Shown here in pieces: positions 1 through 12,392 of a DNA stretch of 64,000 nucleotides. The notes below the pieces were generated by a model. The model was not told the origin of the DNA. It did not search any database and saw only the letters and a list, made by a program, of their open reading frames with translations. Origin of the DNA: Penelope pileata (lineage: Eukaryota; Chordata; Aves; Galliformes; Cracidae); the NCBI GenBank assembly GCA_013396635.1, contig WBMW01000170.1, positions 1 to 64,000 of the forward strand. Direction: 5' to 3'. How positions within the stretch are numbered: the first letter of the stretch is position 1; every line of letters begins with the position of its first letter. A program made the position numbers and the translations under genes.

Positions 1-3000
1 ACCGCTACCAAGTACTAGGCTGAGTTTTGAAATTACGTTTATGGAAAGTTATTGTAAAGCTGAATCATTGTATTATTAGTTACATTTTGAATTTGTTCTT
101 CCTGTTCTATTTAATGAGCGCTTATAAAGGTGGTTTTCATGTGTTTTTGTAATGAATTATTCATTATTGTATGTTTCAAATATATAACATTTTTAATGAG
201 AAATCAGTTTAACACTGGGAATTAGCATCTAATTTGTTATTTGACAGATTTCATAGCGAACAGATTGTGAAACTGGCATTGTGGCTTTTAGCACAATCCC
301 TTGTCAGCAACTAGACAGAAGTCGGGAAGAAAGCGTTCTTGACAATGGACATTCTTGTGGCTAATAATACAATCCTGAGTTTGACTACCTAAACTGTAAG
401 TGATGGTCTTTTCTCTGAAAATAGTTTGGTTTTGCACACGTCAAATTTAGGTAGAGCAATGTCTAAGGAAGAAGAGAGGAAAGAGTGATAAGAACTGATT
501 GTTTTCTGTCTGGAATGCCTGGAGCTGTGGTCTCACATTGCAGTATCGGTGTCTTGTGCTGAGCCTTGCAATGTGTGTTTTGATTTGGTTGGAGAGGTGG
601 GGAGAATCAGTTTGCAGCTTCAGTTTACTTATTCATTAACTGTGGATGAAGTTGCCTACTTTATCTACAGGACTCTTTCAGCTCTTAATGTTATGTAAGA
701 ATTCAATTGGAAGAGAGAAACAGCATGCTGGAAGAGCATATAAGGCAGGCTCAGCAAAAGGTAAGATTTGGAAGATCTAAACAGACTTACCTGCCTGTAT
801 ATAGTGATTAAAAAAAATATATGTATGTTAAGCACTGCAGAAAATTGCAGGGATTGAAGACTACGGATCAAAGACCTCTGGCAAGGCAATAGTACCTTAC
901 TACTTTGGGGGTGATTTTACAAGGAAAAAATACATGAAATGTTGATAAATTGATTAAAAAATTGTGTTTTCCCAGGCATGGGATGTAGAGTGGTTAATTT
1001 TTCCTTTCAGTTACTCCTTTGTTCTGCATCATGAGTTTCTTTTCTTCTGCACATCACAGACTGTTTCTGCTTCTGATGAGAAGTGAGGTTCAGAAGGCTG
1101 ATTTGTAAGAACAAGGGACAAGAAAAAATACGGCGTTGTTTGTGTACTAGTAAAGGGAAAAAAAATGGGCAAGCAATATTAATGAAATGAAAGTGGGACA
1201 GCGTGTGTGCAACTCTTTTTTTTTTTATTCCCCGTCAAACACCTGGAGCAGTCTTCCTGTTTTGCTTTTTAAAGGATCATCGTGATGGGTTCTACCAGAA
1301 GTGTTAGTTTATCAACAAAGCTCTCTCTGCATAAAAAGCTGCCGTCCAGCCTTGCTCAGAACACATAAAATAAAAGCCTAAAGAAAAATGTGAACTCTGT
1401 TTCTCTGTAGTATATGTTTATTCACTCTGCCTGTGGTTTCCCTCAATTCACTTTGAGATTTGTATTCTCAAGAAGTTTTGAAAAGTCTTAGGAAAAATGT
1501 CAACAGAATCACTTCATGAAGAAATAATGGATGAAATACCTAGCTCCTTCTCGGAAACCAGCATCCTTACTAATACCTGTGAGGAGTCTCATTCTTCATG
1601 TCATGTCTTCTTAGCTGGACAAGTGGGCTCAAGGACATCTTTACCTCTCACTGAGGACAAAGTACATGCATAACGCTGTTTGCAAATCAGCAAGGAGTTT
1701 CACTAATAGTGTCATTAAAATTACAGCGCATTTTTTGTCATTCTAAACATTTGCATATTGTGCATATCTTTGCAGGGTTGGTGATGCTTCACTCTCTTCT
1801 ACTTTCATTGTAAACTCCTTCTTACACTAATTGTTCCTTACTGCATTTAGACAGACCCCAGCACTGACTCTTTATTTTCAACAGCTGTCTAGGCCAACAC
1901 GAAATATTATTCCGTAAGTAATATTTTCAGCCACATACTGCATGAATTGGTTCTTCCTTTCTCTGGCCTGAGATACCAATGTGTAATGATACCAAGACAT
2001 GTCTGAAGTGTATTTTGCATTGTCAGTGCTTTCTTCAAAATTGCAGCCATCCATTGTGAGCCTGCACTCCATGGGTTAAAGTGTATTTTGATATTAGAAC
2101 AAGCTTTCATTATGTTTTCCCTCTTTCTCCCCTTCTCCCACCCCCCACAATTTGGAACTTTAAGCTTTCTAGTTAAGCTATTATGGTGGCCATAAACAGG
2201 TGCATGCTTTACAGAGAGTCTCATTCTGTGGTTTCCACTGGCATCCCTGGCCTTCTGAACTCCCCTTTGCTACCTCCTTCCCCCTCAATAATTTTTTATG
2301 AATGATAGCTTTTCAACACCCTGGGAACAGCTTGTTGGGAAAAACACTCTTCATGGGGTGCAGTCAAATCCTACACATTTCTTCAAGGGAGCTTTATGAA
2401 AGGAGTGGTACTGTGCTGCAGGTATGACGTATGCTTGGACCCCCCCACCCCTTCCTGATCGTTCCCCCATCCTCGCCTCTGTGATAAATTTGCTTTTTAA
2501 TAATGCCGGTAGACTCTCGCCACAGGTGCTTCTCAATTAAAATCCACTTTGTTTAAAAACTGGAGGCTTGTTTAACTGAGCCCCTGGTGAGAGTTGTCAG
2601 ATCCCAGGATAGGTGACACAAATAGATTGCTGGAACTCTGGAGTTGCTTTGAAAATACCATATCCCAGGGTACCAGAGGGCAGCGTCACTCTTAAAACAA
2701 ATCTGCAAGTTTGAGAAGCCCTGGGCGGAATCCCTGGGAGTTGTTGTTTTCAGTGCTGGGCTTTTCTAAATCCGTGTTTTAACATCTTGTTTTGTTCCTG
2801 AAACCCGTCTCACACCCCCCACCCTCAAATACTTTTCCCTTCTTAATACTGCTGTTTTGACCATTTAGAAAATAGAAAGGTAGAAGAAATGTGTATGTTT
2901 CCCAAGAGCGTACTCTCCTTAATATTCTAATAATATTTGCATGAAACTAATTGGGACAGCAAAAGACAAAAAAAGCCCTTTCATTTATTTAAAAAAGAAA

Positions 3001-3184
3001 AGAAACTGTTTCTTGAAGTGTTAGGATCTTTTTTTTTTTTTTTTGAATCAAAAGAATGGAAAATTTACTGCTGGGTGATCTGATCTTTTCCCTGCCCTCT
3101 TAGATTTGTATTTTTAGCATTTTGAACACATGTAATGTCCTCAGATATTGCTTACCAAAGCTCTTTGGAATAACTATAGAGGGT
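1..3184. other. Unique non-coding sequence, no gene seen
   Basis: AT-rich single-copy-looking DNA. Open frames are short, start at random methionines, lack domain signatures and have no convincing splice context. A run of about 16 T lies at 3029-3044. No repeat family was recognised here. Confidence 0.6.
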
Positions 3185-3450
3185 GGATGGGATGACTCAG
3201 GGGACTGGTAATTGAATATGGAGCCTTTTCACCTCGAAGTCACTAGTTTGAACCTAACCCAAGTTGCTAGCGACCCAGTGGTTACCCTCAGATGGCTGTT
3301 TAGTGGCCTGTCTGAAGTGAGTTGGTGGTCTCCATCCAGCTTTTCGCAAGCGTCTGTCCACATCACAGAAACCACCATCACAGCTAGTACTAATTAGCAG
3401 CCCTGTTGGCAGTATTGGTAAGCGAGGCGAAGGACTGAATTAGCCATTGA
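3185..3450 (+). repeat. Ancient tRNA-like SINE (family not named)
   Basis: The left end looks like a worn tRNA-derived RNA polymerase III promoter. TGACTCAGGGG at 3193-3203 fits an A box and AGTTTGAACCT at 3245-3255 fits a B box; their starts are 52 bases apart, slightly longer than in most tRNAs and similar to tRNAs with a long variable arm. About 200 bases of non-tRNA body follow, without a clear poly(A) tail. The composition differs from the AT-rich flanks. The layout of tRNA-like head plus unrelated body is that of old amniote SINEs, some of which are now conserved non-coding elements. I cannot assign a Repbase family, and both boundaries are approximate. A chance match of the two boxes remains possible. 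Confidence 0.45.
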
Positions 3451-6400
3451 ACTGTTAGAGCCAGCTGCTAGAGGTGGTCTCTCTGAAACAGAGCCAAGGC
3501 ACCCTGCTTCTGGAGTCAGGCAGCAGGAGCTTGATTCGACACTCTAAATTGCATGTGTGTGTGTGTATTTTGCCTCTCTGGGGATACTGGAACTTTTCCT
3601 ACTCCCACAGCATCAGCCTGTCCGGTTTTGTTTTGCTCTCCTCTGCAATTCATTGATTCCTGCAGTCACCGGCATTTCTACACCTGGTGGCTGGACAGTT
3701 TATCTGTCAAATCAGTCCCCTAACATTGAGCTAAATCCACCACAGTTAGAATTCTTGGCATTTCATTCAGTTTCGCAGCAATTATTACACCAACAGTAGC
3801 CATCAGTTTCAAAATCCCCATCATTTTGCAGTCATCTCTTTCTGAAGCATTTCTACATTTTTTCTCATCAAGTTTTGTTTTTTTCCGAAGCTGAAACAAA
3901 ATGTAGCTATAATGGAGGTGTGAGAGTTAGGTGGGTAATCCCAACCTTTTAAAATAGAGACAGCTGGGAAAACAAACAAAAAAGCAAAAAAAAAAAAAAA
4001 AAAAACCGAATATACTATATTTTGGGAGTCTGAGAATATAACCATCACATGTACTCTGATATGTGCATAAATTGTGCATAAATGAATCCTGGGGCCCACA
4101 GAGGATTCCCCTTCTGGTAAAAAACATTGGAGTTGATGCATAACCCCACCTATGGTAATCCATTTGGAAGACGATGAAAATATATAGAAATAGCTGTAGG
4201 CAATTTCTGAAAATGTGGAATTCAATGTGCATACACAGAATTCCTTGTAAGGGATCAATAGTAACGCAATTCTAACCAAAATTCCTCCAAAAAAACTAAA
4301 CTGAGCGCTGTAGGAACATGTTTCTGAATTTTCCCCCAAGTTTTGGTGTTGACAGTTGTTTCTGCAAAAACAAACATTCTCTGAAAACATTGGCAGCCCC
4401 AACACAAAAGCTGAAACTGAAGCTAGAAATAGTGGCTGTACTAGTTTCTTTTTCTGTAACTTAAGTGAAATGTCCGCAGTGGAGACTGCAAATAGAAACA
4501 AGAAATGGAGATTTTTAAGCTTTTGATTCCTGGTATTTGTGAAAGAGTCATGAAGAATCTGTATAATAAGGGAGGTGGGAGAGAGTGCGCTAGCTGGGAG
4601 CAGCACTGTTGGAGTCGAAGGGAAGCCCAGCTTAAGGCTTTCTCTTCATTCTTGTCTTCACAAAACCCTGGAAGTTAGCTCTTGAGCTGATTGGAAGGGT
4701 CCACAAGAAGAATCCTGCATTGGCTGGTATCTTCAGCAGTCAAGATAAAGCAAAAATGGCTTCTGTTTACAAGTTGGAAAAAGGGAATTAAATGAATTAG
4801 GAATGATTTCCCTAAAGTTGTGAAGCAGATGTGTATCAGGAGCTGACAGCACTATAGCATTCCCGCTGTAGAGCTTAAGCAGGAAAGAGAGCTGTACTCA
4901 GTGCTGCACTGAAAATGTCTCTTAGACTAAGCATTTATAGCAGAAATGCTGGGGGCAGGAGGAGTTTTCTAAATCATAATGATTTTATGGAGAAAGTCGT
5001 TCTCTCGTGCAGGGGAGGAGGGAGAAATAACTGAAGTGGAAACAGCTGGCAAGGTCAGTCTCTCTTGTTGTCACAAGAGTGGCAGGAAGCAGGCCTCCAG
5101 ACAAACCAGAGCCCAGGAGTGAGGCGATTTCTTCATCATTTCTTCCTGCTCACATAAAATTCTTGTTCAAGGCATTTCCAAATAAAGGTTAGGAACTGAG
5201 CATTGCGACCGCAAGGTGACAGTACAATGCTATTAAAAGCAAGATTCCTTTCTCTTTCTACTTAAAATAATCTTTGTCCAACTGTGAATCAAAGCTTTTC
5301 TGTAACCTGCTATGTACTAAAATGGAATAACACAAATACCAATCGTCCTGAAAAAATAAATGACAAAAAAGCATTATCTGGCAATTCCAGAGTAAGTATG
5401 ACTGTTAACATTATTTTAATCATGTGCTGCTTGTTGGTCTCAAGGGAAGAAATGCTTCAAGGTCTGATGGGTGAGCACATGGCATACAAACATCACATGG
5501 CAAAAAAAAGAGAAGAAGGAGCAAGATTTCTTGGCTAATATGAGCTAGCCTGAGATCAATGGAGCTTTGCTAGTCTATATCAGCGGATTGTCTGCCTTGT
5601 CATCCACACCCTTGAAGCCCTCTCCTAATGGCAAAAGACAGGTGCCTCGCTGTATTAAAAGCAAACCTAGGAGAAGGCGGCAAGGCCAGTTTTGGCATTT
5701 GAGATTAAGGCAGTGCTGTGAGAGCTCTAGCATCTTTGAAATGACACTGCTTGAGCCTACGTTCATTTCATCTGTATGGACTTTCAAATACTTGGAAAAC
5801 TTCTCAGTGATGTTTTGATTTCAGAAGCTATCCAGTGGCCTAAATGTCCATACCCAACAGTTAAAGCAATACATTCAGAGGCCAGACTTTAAAGTCTGAG
5901 CTTCAAACGCTACCACTAGTACATTACTCATAGATTTGTTTTTTCCTTTGATATCTCTCTATGGTGTGATCTATATAGCAGAAAAGAACCCACATCTTTC
6001 TTTTTACACCACCCTGGAAATTCCTGTGGGCAACCAGAAAAGTTGACCACAAATAACTGCTGGGCTACCAACAAACATAGTATCTGGAATGCATCCACAC
6101 ACCTGCCGTTGGGTAGATCTCCAAATCATATCTGAAAATGGAAAAAATCAGATCAAGGAAAGAAGAAGGAGGATAGAGTGAGGACTGTAAGGAAAGGACC
6201 CATTAGACTAGCTTGAAATTAGCTAAAGTAATATGTTATTTTATTTTAGTACAGTAGGTTACATTTGAGCCCTAACATGATGCATCTCATCAACTTGGAT
6301 CATTTGACTTACTGTAGGGGCTGAAATCTGGAACATTTTATGCTGAGAATGGGCAGGCTCCTCTGAGCCGTGTCTTGTGGAAAGGTGGGCAAAAAACTTC

Positions 6401-9400
6401 CCATAACCAATTTTGAAAACTTAGGAATAATTCTCCAGACAGATCATGGGAGAGGCTTTAAATTCCAGGTTTTCCCTAGCCAGTGAGGGTTGTTTGGATC
6501 ATTCTTTGTTACAGCCTCGGGGTTCTTTACATTGTTATGGGCCTCACTGCAGAGAGCTGCGATTTCCATTGGCTTGAAATGCTTCTCAACGCATCCAGAG
6601 ATAAATTTCTAATCAAGAACTTAATGCATAAAAAAACTGTGGGTGAATGTACCTGAACTTAGAGCATTTGGATAGCCTTCTCAAAATCAATAGAAGGAGT
6701 TAAGCACTTAAAACTTGACTTCCACCAAGCTGAACCTCACCCAATGACTATTTGTGTCCTTGAGAAATAACGAATATTTCTATTTATTGAGTTGATCCTG
6801 TATTATGTTGCTTGATTTGCAATATTCAGTGAGCTCTGAACAATGTTTTGGTTATTTTGTTTTATTGTTTGCTTTTTTATTTGTGTTTTTTCTCTCTTGT
6901 ACTTAATCAGATATTCCACTTTAACGTGATACATGAAAAAAAAGCCATAGTGCAGATGTTTTAAAGATTTTGTTTCCATAAATAGTTTTTCAGTCAAGTA
7001 ATGTATATGGTTTTTAGCCTTTAATTGTTACTGGGGTAACTTTTTGCTGATGCAGATCATCTTCTGTACTGGAATGCACTGCGCATATGGTGACTTCTCC
7101 TCTTAAAATTTTTTTATTCTTAGAGCTTTTATTTCTTGCATTCAGGTAACAGCTTTTTCCCTGTTCCAGTTGCATTCTATTTTCTAAGACTTTTTTTTCC
7201 TTTATTTTCCTTAAAGTAGCACATCATAATCAGTTTCCATGTGGAGACATAATACTTTAAATCTTTTTCATAGTCTTTTAAATCAGAAACTTAAGAACTT
7301 GATCTTTTTCTTTATCTTTTTAGCACTAAACCTTTAAGTTTTTCATGCCAACTGCAAGTCTAACCAATTTCTGGATTTTAGGTGTCTTTTTGGCTTTTCC
7401 TGAGGTCCTCCTTTGTTCTGTTTGTCTTTACTGTGGAAGACGGCCACAATTCCTCCGTTTTGCGCAAATCTGATGTGTTTCAGGGGTCCCTGGCAATGTA
7501 CCAATACAGGTCTCAGGTGACTTAAATCCTTCCCATGGGTATATCGACACATTATTGAGCAATTACATTCTCTTGTGGCAGTCATCTGTGGAATAAGTAA
7601 ACTCCCTCTATTAGCCACACAATGATATCATGCACCATAAATGCATGCTTGGCCTCCATTGTGTCAACAATCAGTTACATTCTCAAAGGAAGAAATGTGA
7701 ATATAGTTCTGAAACTACATTGACTAATAACCAGGTCAGTTTTATTACCTGTTTCTAACTTGAATGCCAACATCACATTTAATGTAAAAGATTAACATAA
7801 AGGGAGAATGCATACAGGTAATCATAAAGTTACTATTTATTCATTGTAAATATATTATTAACTTCTTTGCTGGGAGGTAGAAAGGGAGTCCAAGAGAGGG
7901 GAGTGATTTACATTTAGATCTTTTTTATTTCCCTGACTAAATGAAAGAAAATTGTAAAGATAATTTTCTCAACAATAATTTTTGTAAGTCTGTGACATAC
8001 ATTACAGATCATTTGTGGATCTGCTTACATAGGCAGAATATTTATACATCAAGACATCACGTCTCACTCAGAAGTTAGATCTCTGAATACATAGTACAGT
8101 TAAAATTGTAACGTCTTTTTTCTTTCTCTTTTAAAAACATGCATGTAAATGTTTTGTAAAGCTTTGTGAACTTTCAAAGGCAGTGCATATCTACAAGGGT
8201 GGCCTAACTTTTTGGGTACCCTTTAATAGTGTGTGCTAGCTATCATTAGTCAGCCTGTGCTTTCTTCAGCATACTGTGTGTCATTTATTGATGTAGTCAA
8301 GGTTAATCACTCTCACTTATACAATAATTTAATTTGCTACCGTGTGTAACTATGCCTAGTGATACTTATGTGATGTGAAGACTGGCTTTTGGTAAATATT
8401 CAAGACGGAATGAGGCTGACAAGAAAAAAATAAATGGAAAATATTCTACCAAGTGAGGGATTTGGGAGAGTTTTTGAAGATTCATACTGCCCTCAGATAA
8501 ACTTAATGACCACAGGGTGGGTTGGGGCCTTTGAAAGGGCAAAGTCTGGTGATCTTTACAGCCCGGATAACCCAATGTCAGAGGTGGACAGTGCTGGGTG
8601 TCCTTCAGGCTGTAATCCCCACATGAGGCCAATCACAAGTTGCTTCCCATGGCTCTTACGTTCTTCTTGATGACAGAGCACACATCCCAGTGTGTTTTTC
8701 AAGGTTTTAAAGTATTATTCAGTCTGGATGAATGCCTACCCTTTGCTTTCTCATCAGAGAACATTTATGACTATCGAAGCAAGGCTGAGTTCCTGGAGAC
8801 GGGATAGCGCGTGGCTTTGTGCTGCCAGACAGAGAGTTCCTTTCGGTGGTCACACCAATGTTTTTTCATACTCCCACGGACACCGCAACTTTTTTGGATA
8901 AGGAAGAAGATGATGGAACACAGATGAGGGAAAGAAATGGCCTCAGAGAACTTGGATACGTGGGGGTATTTTTACCCTTTGGGGTTTTTTCTTCCTGAAT
9001 TTCAATGAGTGACTTATTGGAAACTTCTTTGGGTTAGAAATGTTTTGTTCTTATTCCACACACACAAGACTGTTTTGGGTTGTTTTGTTTGTCTTTGTTT
9101 ATAATGCAGCTGAGATAGGGTGACTTGATATTTTTAAAATAGAAAACTGATGCTTTCCGAGGGAATGGGGGGCAACCGTGGAGGACTTTTCTAGCTGGAA
9201 ACATGGGTCATGCCAAGGACAATTCATTGCTGTGAAGAATGTGTTAGAGATGGGAGGAGGATTGTGTGGAAGCTACTTCTCCTTGAGTGCCCCATACACT
9301 GACTGTTCTCCAAATGCTGAACCCCAAAAGCTCTTCCACAACAGTCACATATCTCCTTTTACTCCTTTTATTATCCCTTTTTTCACCCCTTTCCAAGACA

Positions 9401-10474
9401 AATTGTAGACTAAACTTGCAACCCCCAACATTAGCAATTACCAGGAAGGGAATGCCAAACAGATACCTTCTATTTCACTCACCACTGTCTCGGTATCTCT
9501 TATCACTCCCTTAAAATAAAAAATAAAAATAAATCCTGGATTATTGTTGAGATAACAATGTCCATGGGATTACAGATTTAACTGTGTGGATTACTGCCTA
9601 GATGGACCCTCTCAGTAAATACTCTGCATATTATCCCTTCCCATTTAACCATTGCCAGAGGGTGTGAGGTTCTGGGAATGTATGAGTGTACTGTTTTAGA
9701 GCCTGCTGTGCACTGGAGTTCAGCATGCATGGACTACCTAAGAGTAATAATACATTGCCAGATAAGTAAATTATCAGTAAATTGTCAGATATAGTGTGGA
9801 ACAGGAGGATAACGTGCCAATGACAGAGTGTCTTCCAAGGATTTCTGATCAAATTTACAGCATAATTCTCCACACTAGACCTGTTTGTTTCCACTTCATG
9901 GCTGTTAGGATGAGCACGATCCTGTTTCCATATTACACAACTTAACTTGTGAGTAGCACAAGTAAAGTATTCTGTTTATTCAGAATGGTCACCCTTAGAC
10001 TAACTTAATAGTTTGAAGTTAATATTTCCTTGGCATTTCTATGTCTATGTAAAAGAATGCGACAAATGCTGTGATAATGGAAGGCATGACTAAAATATTG
10101 ATGAGAGACCACTCTATGGTAAGTCTCTTTAATGATAATCTTCCTGCTTTAAAACACGGACATTACCGTTGCATAGCTTCCTCACTTATGCATGGGAACT
10201 GATCAAAGTGGAGAAGGGGACAAGAAATTAGTAGTAGTATTGAAATAAATTCTATTAGTCGGAGTTACATATTCCTGTTGGTGCTGATGGGATTCCAATA
10301 CAACTTCAGACAGGCTTTGCTAGCTCCTACTGCTGTAGAGAGAGGAAATGGCATTGTTTTTGTATATCTGTTATCACCTTTTGATTTTGTTGTTCAGAAG
10401 TAGTTAACGTTTCAGGTATTTTGAGATGTTTAGCAAAGGTACACTTGACATGAGTTTACTTCAAACGTGATGAT
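3451..10474. other. Unique non-coding sequence, no gene seen
   Basis: Seven kilobases without a recognisable gene or transposon. It contains a short (TG)n stretch near 3553-3566 and an A20 run at 3986-4005. On the opposite strand the A20 run encodes poly-phenylalanine and helps hold open a 261-codon chance frame (3821-4606, -). No conserved domain, credible exon or RNA gene was identified. Confidence 0.55.
3986..4005. repeat. Poly(A) run, 20 bases
   Basis: An uninterrupted A20 homopolymer. It is not preceded by a retrotransposed gene body that I can recognise, so I treat it as low-complexity sequence. Confidence 0.9.
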
Positions 10475-10477
10475 ATG

Positions 10478-11207
10478 AATCCCAGAGATGAGTACAGTCT
10501 GGGAGAAGAACTTATTGAGAGCAGCCCTGCCAAGAAGGACTGATGAACAAAAAGCTGGACACACACCAGCAGTGGGAGCTTGCAGCCTGGAAGGCCAACA
10601 GTGTCCTGGGCTGCATCAAAAGAGGAGTGGCCAGCAGGGAGAGGGAGGGGATTGTCCCTCTCTATTCTGCCCTTGTGAGGCCCCATCTGGAGTGCTGTGT
10701 CCGGGTCTGGGGCCTCCCATACAGGAAGGATGTGGAGCTGTCGGAGTGGGTCCAGAGAAGGGCTATGAAAATGATCAGAAGGTTGGAGCACCTCACCTAT
10801 GAAGAAAGGCTGAGGGATTTGGGATTGTTTAACTTGGAGAAGAGAAGGCTCTGGGGAGACTTCATTGCAGCCTTCCAATACTTGAAAGGAGCTTACAAGC
10901 AGGAGGGGGACCAACTTTTTACACAGTGTGATAGTGATAGGACAAAGGGAAATGGGTTTAAACTGAAAGAGGGAAGATTTAGGTTAGATGTTAGAAGGAA
11001 ATTCTTTACTCAGAGGGCAGTGAGGCACTGGCACAGGCTGCACAGAGAAGCTGTGGGTGCCCCATCCCTGGAGGTGTTTAAGGCCAGGTTGGATGGGCCC
11101 TGGGCAGCCTGACCCAGTGAGTTACAGCCCTGCCCATGGCAGGGATGTTGGAACTAGATGATCTTTAAGGCCCCTTCCAACCCAAGCCATTCTATGATAC
11201 TATGATA
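10478..11207 (+). mobile_element. CR1 LINE, 5'-truncated 3' portion
   Basis: Chicken-repeat-1 non-LTR retrotransposon, truncated at its 5' end and retaining the last part of ORF2 plus the 3' untranslated region. The translated region matches the conserved C-terminal part of CR1 ORF2, downstream of the reverse-transcriptase catalytic core, including LYSALVRPHLE, VQRRAMKMI, YEERLRDLGLF and the RHWHRL block. The 3' end carries the avian CR1 signature: a short block ending in CCCCTTCCAACCCAAGCC, then ATTCTATGAT/ACTATGAT units instead of poly(A). Truncation at the 5' end and lack of poly(A) are normal for CR1. It lies on the plus strand, like the copies at 42, 51 and 52 kb. Its 3' untranslated block differs from those at 51-52 kb, implying a different subfamily. 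Confidence 0.95.
10543..11112 (+). pseudogene. CR1 ORF2 C-terminal remnant
   Basis: A 189-codon open frame inside the CR1 copy and the longest coherent stretch of recognisable coding sequence in the window. It covers the C-terminal region of ORF2 after the reverse-transcriptase active site, so it has no catalytic YADD motif and no endonuclease domain. The methionine at 10543 is internal to the family sequence and not a true start. The family's reading frame continues upstream of it, but about 13 bases appear to be missing near 10538, just before the LDTHQQ-like segment, which breaks the frame. The stop at 11110-11112 lies near the normal ORF2 end. It cannot make a functional reverse transcriptase and is not a host gene. 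Confidence 0.9.
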
Positions 11208-12193
11208 TGCTGAGAGATGGGAAGTAATATTGGACAGCACAGTATTAAAGAGCCATTCTTTCTGCCACTTCTTTTCTGATTGATGCTAACAAAAGTATGT
11301 TTTTGTGTTCTTTCCCTTGAGAAAGGGAGAACAAATCAAATGATCAATGTGTGATTTTTCCGTAGTTGCTCAGGAAAGTGCATTCCAAAATCTTTTTTAA
11401 TAACAAGTTGTCTCTATCCACTGAAAGGACACGTCTTTTCAGTTTTGATCTGCCATAAGTTATGGAATCTGGCTAATTGAAACAAATCTGAATGAAGTGG
11501 TTTTATAGCACAACAAACACATGCATGTTTGTGAAAATTAGGGAATGTTTTAAAAGGAAATAAATTATCGTTTAAAAGACAAATTTTTATTTACTGTAGC
11601 TTTCTGTGTTAATTTACTGCACTATTCAAACGTTTTTCATATTTGTTTTATATTTTCCTTCAGAATTTCCAGCAGGTTGGTGGAAGCTGGATTTTGTGGC
11701 TCTGAACCTGTGCAGTCTCTTTCCTCTTAGCAAGAACCTGAGGTACTCTGTTGTGGAATCAGGGTGCAGGGAGCTGTTTTGTGGTGATCAGCAACAGGGT
11801 AAGATGGTAGGGAATTCCTGAATGTTATTTCTGGAGTGATTTTTGCAGTCCTAGCGAAATCACATCAAGGAGTTTTTCAAAGACACGAATTTGCAGGTTT
11901 AGCAAATGGACTGTGAGGCAGGTACTGTCCAAGAAGTCGGGAGGAGGTGGTGGGAGATGCTCTTAGGACTGGCAAGAGGTGGGCTGCCAGTGCTGTGTAT
12001 ATGGGAATGGTGGTAGAAGGGGCTTATGGACCTCCATCAGGTTTGGGAGGGGTAAGGGCTTGTGAGGCCAACCACGGGAATTATAGGAGATAAGAAATGG
12101 TGCTTTCTAATGGCTTTGAGAGCTCTTTTAACAAAGCATGTTGAAGACAGGCAGTATATGCAGGTAAAAAAATAATAATAATACAAGTTGAAA
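11208..12193. other. Non-coding sequence with one exon-like segment
   Basis: Unique sequence between the CR1 copy and a MIR SINE. The only feature that stands out is the exon-like segment at 11664-11798, described separately. Confidence 0.5.
11664..11798 (+). other. Possible exon, unrecognised
   Basis: A pyrimidine-rich tract ending in CAG at 11661-11663 precedes the segment, and the strong donor-like GTAAGA begins at 11799. The enclosed 135 bases are open in one frame, and both putative introns would be phase 1, giving a symmetric 1-1 exon of 45 codons. The open frame continues from 11606 to a stop at 11821. The peptide (around WWKLDFVALNL, then CRELFCGDQQQ) matches no family I know. No partner exons were found nearby, so this may be a chance pairing of splice-like sites or a non-coding RNA exon. 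Confidence 0.2.
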
Positions 12194-12392
12194 GACATGG
12201 TAGTCCTGTGGTTCAGACAGTGGATAGGAGTCAGGAGTCCTTGGATCAGTTTTTGACTTTGCCACTGACTTCCTGTGTTACTTTCAGCCAGTCACTTAAT
12301 CTCTACGTCCACCATCTGTGAAACGGCAGGGTTTCAGTCTGTCTCTGAAAGCATGTATGTAACTTAGCTGTTGTTAAAGAAGTTAAATATTA
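12194..12392 (+). repeat. MIR-type SINE (ancient CORE-SINE)
   Basis: The sequence follows the mammalian-wide interspersed repeat consensus closely for a bird. It has a head with a GTAGTCCTGTGGTTCAGA-like block, GGAGTCAGGAGTCC near 12228, then TTTGCCACTGACTTCCTGTG, a CAGCCAGTCACTTAATCTCT block, and CATCTGTGAAACGGCAGGG. Weaker similarity continues to a GTTGTTAAAGAAGTTAAAT segment near 12370. MIRs are tRNA-derived, mobilised by L2-type LINEs, and predate the split of birds and mammals, so the many substitutions are expected. Both ends are approximate. It is non-coding, and its survival here shows this interval has persisted through amniote evolution. Confidence 0.8.

Noticed and set aside
3821..4606. 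A 261-codon minus-strand open frame, the longest in the window
   Set aside because: It includes a poly-Phe stretch from the A20 run at 3986-4005, has no domain or periodic composition, and overlaps another open frame on the same strand. It looks like chance.
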